A stretch of DNA of 64,000 nucleotides from Bacteroidota bacterium (GTDB lineage Bacteria; Bacteroidota; Ignavibacteria; SZUA-365): contig JAEYUG010000081.1 of the NCBI GenBank assembly GCA_023432805.1, positions 26,294 to 90,293 on the forward strand, in the 5' to 3' direction. Below the pieces are notes generated by a model. It was not told the origin of the DNA and searched no databases. It saw only the letters and a program-made list of their open reading frames with translations. The position numbers and the translations under genes were made by a program. How positions within the stretch are numbered: position 1 is the first letter of the stretch; every line of letters begins with the position of its first letter. Below are positions 61,806 through 64,000 of this stretch, one piece after another.

Positions 61806-63002
61806 ATGAAACGGAGACTCCAAGGCAGATATGTGACCGTATCGACGGTGGGAGAGAAGGTCAGGGCCTTCGTGCCCGCACCGCTGCCACCGAGTCCACC
61901 AATAGAGTGGACGCCGGAGTTGCGTATCACGTTTGATCAGGCACTCCTTGCGCTCGGACGACTTGACAGCGTCTCGACCATGCTACCGGACCCCTCCCTA
62001 TTCCTGTACATGTATGTCCGCAAGGAGGCGGTGCTGTCTTCAATGATCGAGGGGACCCAATCCTCACTGTCCGATCTGCTGCTGTATGAATTGGATCAAG
62101 TTCCGGGCGTACCTCTCGATGACGTTCGGGAGGTCAGCAGCCATGTCGCTGCCCTCAACCATGGGTTGCAATTGCTCGAAGAGGGGCTGCCGCTGTCGCT
62201 GCGGATGATCCGCGAAATGCACGGCGTGTTGCTGGCCAACGGTCGTAGCAGCGGACAGACCCCGGGTGAGTTCCGGCGCAGTCAGAACTGGATCGGTGGC
62301 ACCCGGCCCGGTAATGCAGCGTATGTTCCCCCACCGGCAACGGAAGTGCCGACGTGCATGAACGCACTCGAACTGTTTCTCCATGACCAGCCGGAACCGA
62401 CGCCGGTGCTGCTCAAGGCAGCGCTGGCGCATGTGCAATTCGAGACGATTCACCCGTTTCTCGATGGCAACGGCCGTCTGGGACGCCTCCTGATCGCACT
62501 GTTGTTGTGCGAACAAAAGGTGCTGCGTCAACCGATGCTCTACCTCAGCCTCTATTTCAAGACGCATCGCTCGCTGTATTACCAACTGCTCGACAATGTG
62601 AGAGTGCATGGTGACTGGGAGACCTGGCTTCACTTCTTTGTCGAGGCGGTCATTGCGACTGCGACCCAGGCGACCGAGACGGCACTGCAGCTTTCCGATC
62701 TGTCGAGTCAGGATCGCGACAAGATCAGCGGTCTTGGTCGGGCGGCAGCATCCACGCTGCAGGTTCACCATGCCCTGTTGCTGCACCCCATTGCCACGTC
62801 CGGCTCGCTGGTTGCGAAGACAGGGCTCACTTCGGCCACGGTCAACAAGGCTCTCGTGCATCTGGAGAAGCTCGGTATCATCACGGAGTTGACCTCTCGG
62901 AAACGCAACCGCCTCTTCAGTTATGCGAAGTACATCGAGATCATGAATCGTGGTACGGAACTGCCAGGCAGGCGCCCCGCTGCTCCGGTCATTCGGTCTT
63001 GA
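61806..63002 (+). CDS. Fic-family AMP-transferase (adenylyltransferase)
   Basis: 398 residues. The Fic_N domain carries the inhibitory motif SSMIEGTQSS (S-x-x-x-E-G type, N-terminal class II arrangement) at residues ~78-87. The Fic core has the catalytic motif HPFLDGNGRLGRLLIALLL (HPFxDGNGRxGR), preceded by QFETI. A C-terminal winged-helix-like segment (LVAKTGLTSATVNKALVHLE, KLGIITELTSRKRNRLFSYA) looks like a DNA-binding or autoregulatory HTH. It would transfer AMP (or another nucleotide moiety) to a target hydroxyl, in the cytoplasm. Autoregulation by the HTH on the palindrome upstream is a plausible inference. Close to a tRNA gene, so a chromosomal insertion is possible. No antitoxin gene is seen, as expected when the inhibitory helix is in the same chain. 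Confidence 0.9.
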   Translation: MKRRLQGRYVTVSTVGEKVRAFVPAPLPPSPPIEWTPELRITFDQALLALGRLDSVSTMLPDPSLFLYMYVRKEAVLSSMIEGTQSSLSDLLLYELDQVPGVPLDDVREVSSHVAALNHGLQLLEEGLPLSLRMIREMHGVLLANGRSSGQTPGEFRRSQNWIGGTRPGNAAYVPPPATEVPTCMNALELFLHDQPEPTPVLLKAALAHVQFETIHPFLDGNGRLGRLLIALLLCEQKVLRQPMLYLSLYFKTHRSLYYQLLDNVRVHGDWETWLHFFVEAVIATATQATETALQLSDLSSQDRDKISGLGRAAASTLQVHHALLLHPIATSGSLVAKTGLTSATVNKALVHLEKLGIITELTSRKRNRLFSYAKYIEIMNRGTELPGRRPAAPVIRS

Positions 63003-63038
63003 GGAGACGATATGGTACGTAGCCACTCCGGAGGTTTC

Positions 63039-64000
63039 ATGCAACGCACCTTTGCCCTCATCGTGCTGCTGGCAACTGTTGCCGGCAGTATCTGTGCACA
63101 GACATCGTCACCGTCGTTTCAGAAGCACGGTGTGCATGCGGAGCATGTCCTCACCAGCGAGCTGCTCACCTTCTTTGGCGGTAGTGGTACTGAAGAAGAG
63201 AGCTATCTCTCGCGCATCCTGTACGATGAGAAGCGCGATCATGTCATCATTGTCGGCTGGACCCGGGAAAGGGATCTGCCTGCGACGCCGAATGCGCGGC
63301 AGGGGAACAAGCAAGGCTGGATGGACGGGTATATCGCCGTGTTCGACGCCGAATGCACGCGCCTGATTTATTCCAGTTACATCGGAGGCTCTGGCGATGA
63401 CTCGATAGCCGATGCTGTCATCCTCGACGAAGACAGGGTTTTTGTAGCGCTGAGCACGACATCGCCAGACCTTCCCACCATCGGCACCAGGTTCGGTTCC
63501 GCACATCACGGTGAGAAGGATGTGTGGTTCGCTTCCATGAACCTTGATGATTACCGCATCCTGGAGTCAGGGTACTTTGGAGGGCGTGAACGCGAGCATG
63601 TAAACGAGATGCTGCGTCTTTCCGATGGTCGTGTCGTGGTGGTCGGTGCGAGCATGTCGTCGGATCTTCCTATCACTGCCAATGCGTTTCAGAAGATGGG
63701 CGGAGCTGATGGGAATGCATTCCTCATCGTCTTCGATACATCTCTGGCGCTGCAATTCTGCAGCTACCATGGGGGCCGGACTGATGAAGACGGCTCAGAT
63801 GGCAGACTGGCGGAAACGGAGCATTACATCGTCTTCACCGGCGGGACATGGTCGTACAACATGCCGGTGACCGCGAACGCATATCAGCCAACATACGCAG
63901 GTGGTGATGCGTACCTTGTGGCGGTATCGAAGGACAGCATGCGACGGGTATATTCGACCTTTCTTGGGGGATCCTACCTCGACATGGTCTGGGACTGCAT
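63039..64000 (+). CDS. Secreted SBBP/beta-propeller-repeat protein (N-terminal part)
   Basis: The gene runs off the right edge; 320 residues are visible without a stop. GGAGG lies five bases before ATG 63039; an in-frame ATG at 63012 has no such site. The signal peptide MQRTFALIVLLATVAGSICA is followed by repeats of the SBBP type: IGGSGDDSIADAVILDEDRV, LSTTSPDLPTIGTRFGSA, FGGREREHVNEMLRLSDGRV, VGASMSSDLPITANAFQK, and GGTWSYNMPVTANAYQPT. Such proteins of the Bacteroidota/Chlorobiota are large, secreted, and often end in a T9SS domain; that end is outside the window. Function unknown. Confidence 0.75.
   Translation, partial: MQRTFALIVLLATVAGSICAQTSSPSFQKHGVHAEHVLTSELLTFFGGSGTEEESYLSRILYDEKRDHVIIVGWTRERDLPATPNARQGNKQGWMDGYIAVFDAECTRLIYSSYIGGSGDDSIADAVILDEDRVFVALSTTSPDLPTIGTRFGSAHHGEKDVWFASMNLDDYRILESGYFGGREREHVNEMLRLSDGRVVVVGASMSSDLPITANAFQKMGGADGNAFLIVFDTSLALQFCSYHGGRTDEDGSDGRLAETEHYIVFTGGTWSYNMPVTANAYQPTYAGGDAYLVAVSKDSMRRVYSTFLGGSYLDMVWDC

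Overview
The window reads as a chromosomal segment of a high-GC member of the Bacteroidota/Chlorobiota/Ignavibacteriota group, most like a Kapabacteria/Ignavibacteria-type lineage. This placement is an inference. It rests on a type IX secretion (T9SS) plug protein, several large secreted proteins ending in a T9SS/FlgD-like beta-sandwich, a DUF3078 protein, choice-of-anchor-D repeats, a TSP3-OmpA protein, and Shine-Dalgarno-type sites in a GC-rich genome. There is no rRNA, transposase, prophage or CRISPR array. One tRNA gene (Ser, GGA) is present. Nearly all genes are intact; the first and the last run off the window.

Layout. 1-20 kb: the tail of a serine hydrolase; a giant YCF48/BNR secreted protein; a Yip1-type membrane protein; RpiB; a three-gene envelope block (TPR protein, outer-membrane barrel, lipoprotein); glycogen synthase; a SpoIID-type lipoprotein; a lamin-tail-domain secreted protein; a signalling block (REC-PAS-kinase, hybrid kinase, 7-TM protein); and a small conserved protein of unknown role. 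19.3-20.1 kb is a 785-bp stretch without a gene. 20.1-25.8 kb: the T9SS plug protein is followed by a tightly coupled surface-glycan operon (flippase, UDP-galactopyranose mutase, GT2, GT4) whose base composition looks more AT-rich than its surroundings. 25.8-31.3 kb: a minus-strand cluster centred on carbamoyl phosphate (ornithine carbamoyltransferase, carbamate kinase, aspartate carbamoyltransferase, ornithine aminotransferase), followed by an uncharacterised P-loop protein of the cyclic-2,3-diphosphoglycerate-synthase/COG2403 family.

31-50 kb: a small membrane protein, a lipoate ligase-like protein, alanine racemase, a PAS/GAF protein without an output domain, a BNR secreted protein, a LysE exporter, glutathione peroxidase, and an ATGA-coupled pair made of a truncated indolepyruvate-oxidoreductase-alpha-like protein and a PLP decarboxylase. 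Then come a methyltransferase, GalT and SurE (convergent, overlapping by 95 bp), DUF3078, TSP3-OmpA and a PaaN-like aldehyde dehydrogenase. 50-64 kb: a POT-type transporter, photolyase, a Cys-rich secreted protein, an outer-membrane barrel, aspartase, a DUF2339 protein, an S9 peptidase, Mpl, tRNA-Ser, a Fic AMP-transferase with an AT-rich operator-like promoter, and the start of an SBBP-type secreted propeller.

Most notable signals: (1) a family of short palindromes (GTGGACG-loop-CGTCCAC) scattered between genes and also amplified in frame inside the DUF2339 gene; (2) the carbamoyl-phosphate cluster with an unassigned P-loop partner; (3) the stand-alone IorA-like N-terminal half coupled to a PLP decarboxylase; (4) a self-inhibited-type Fic gene next to a tRNA gene. 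All functional statements come from reading the sequence and recalling protein families; no database search was run.
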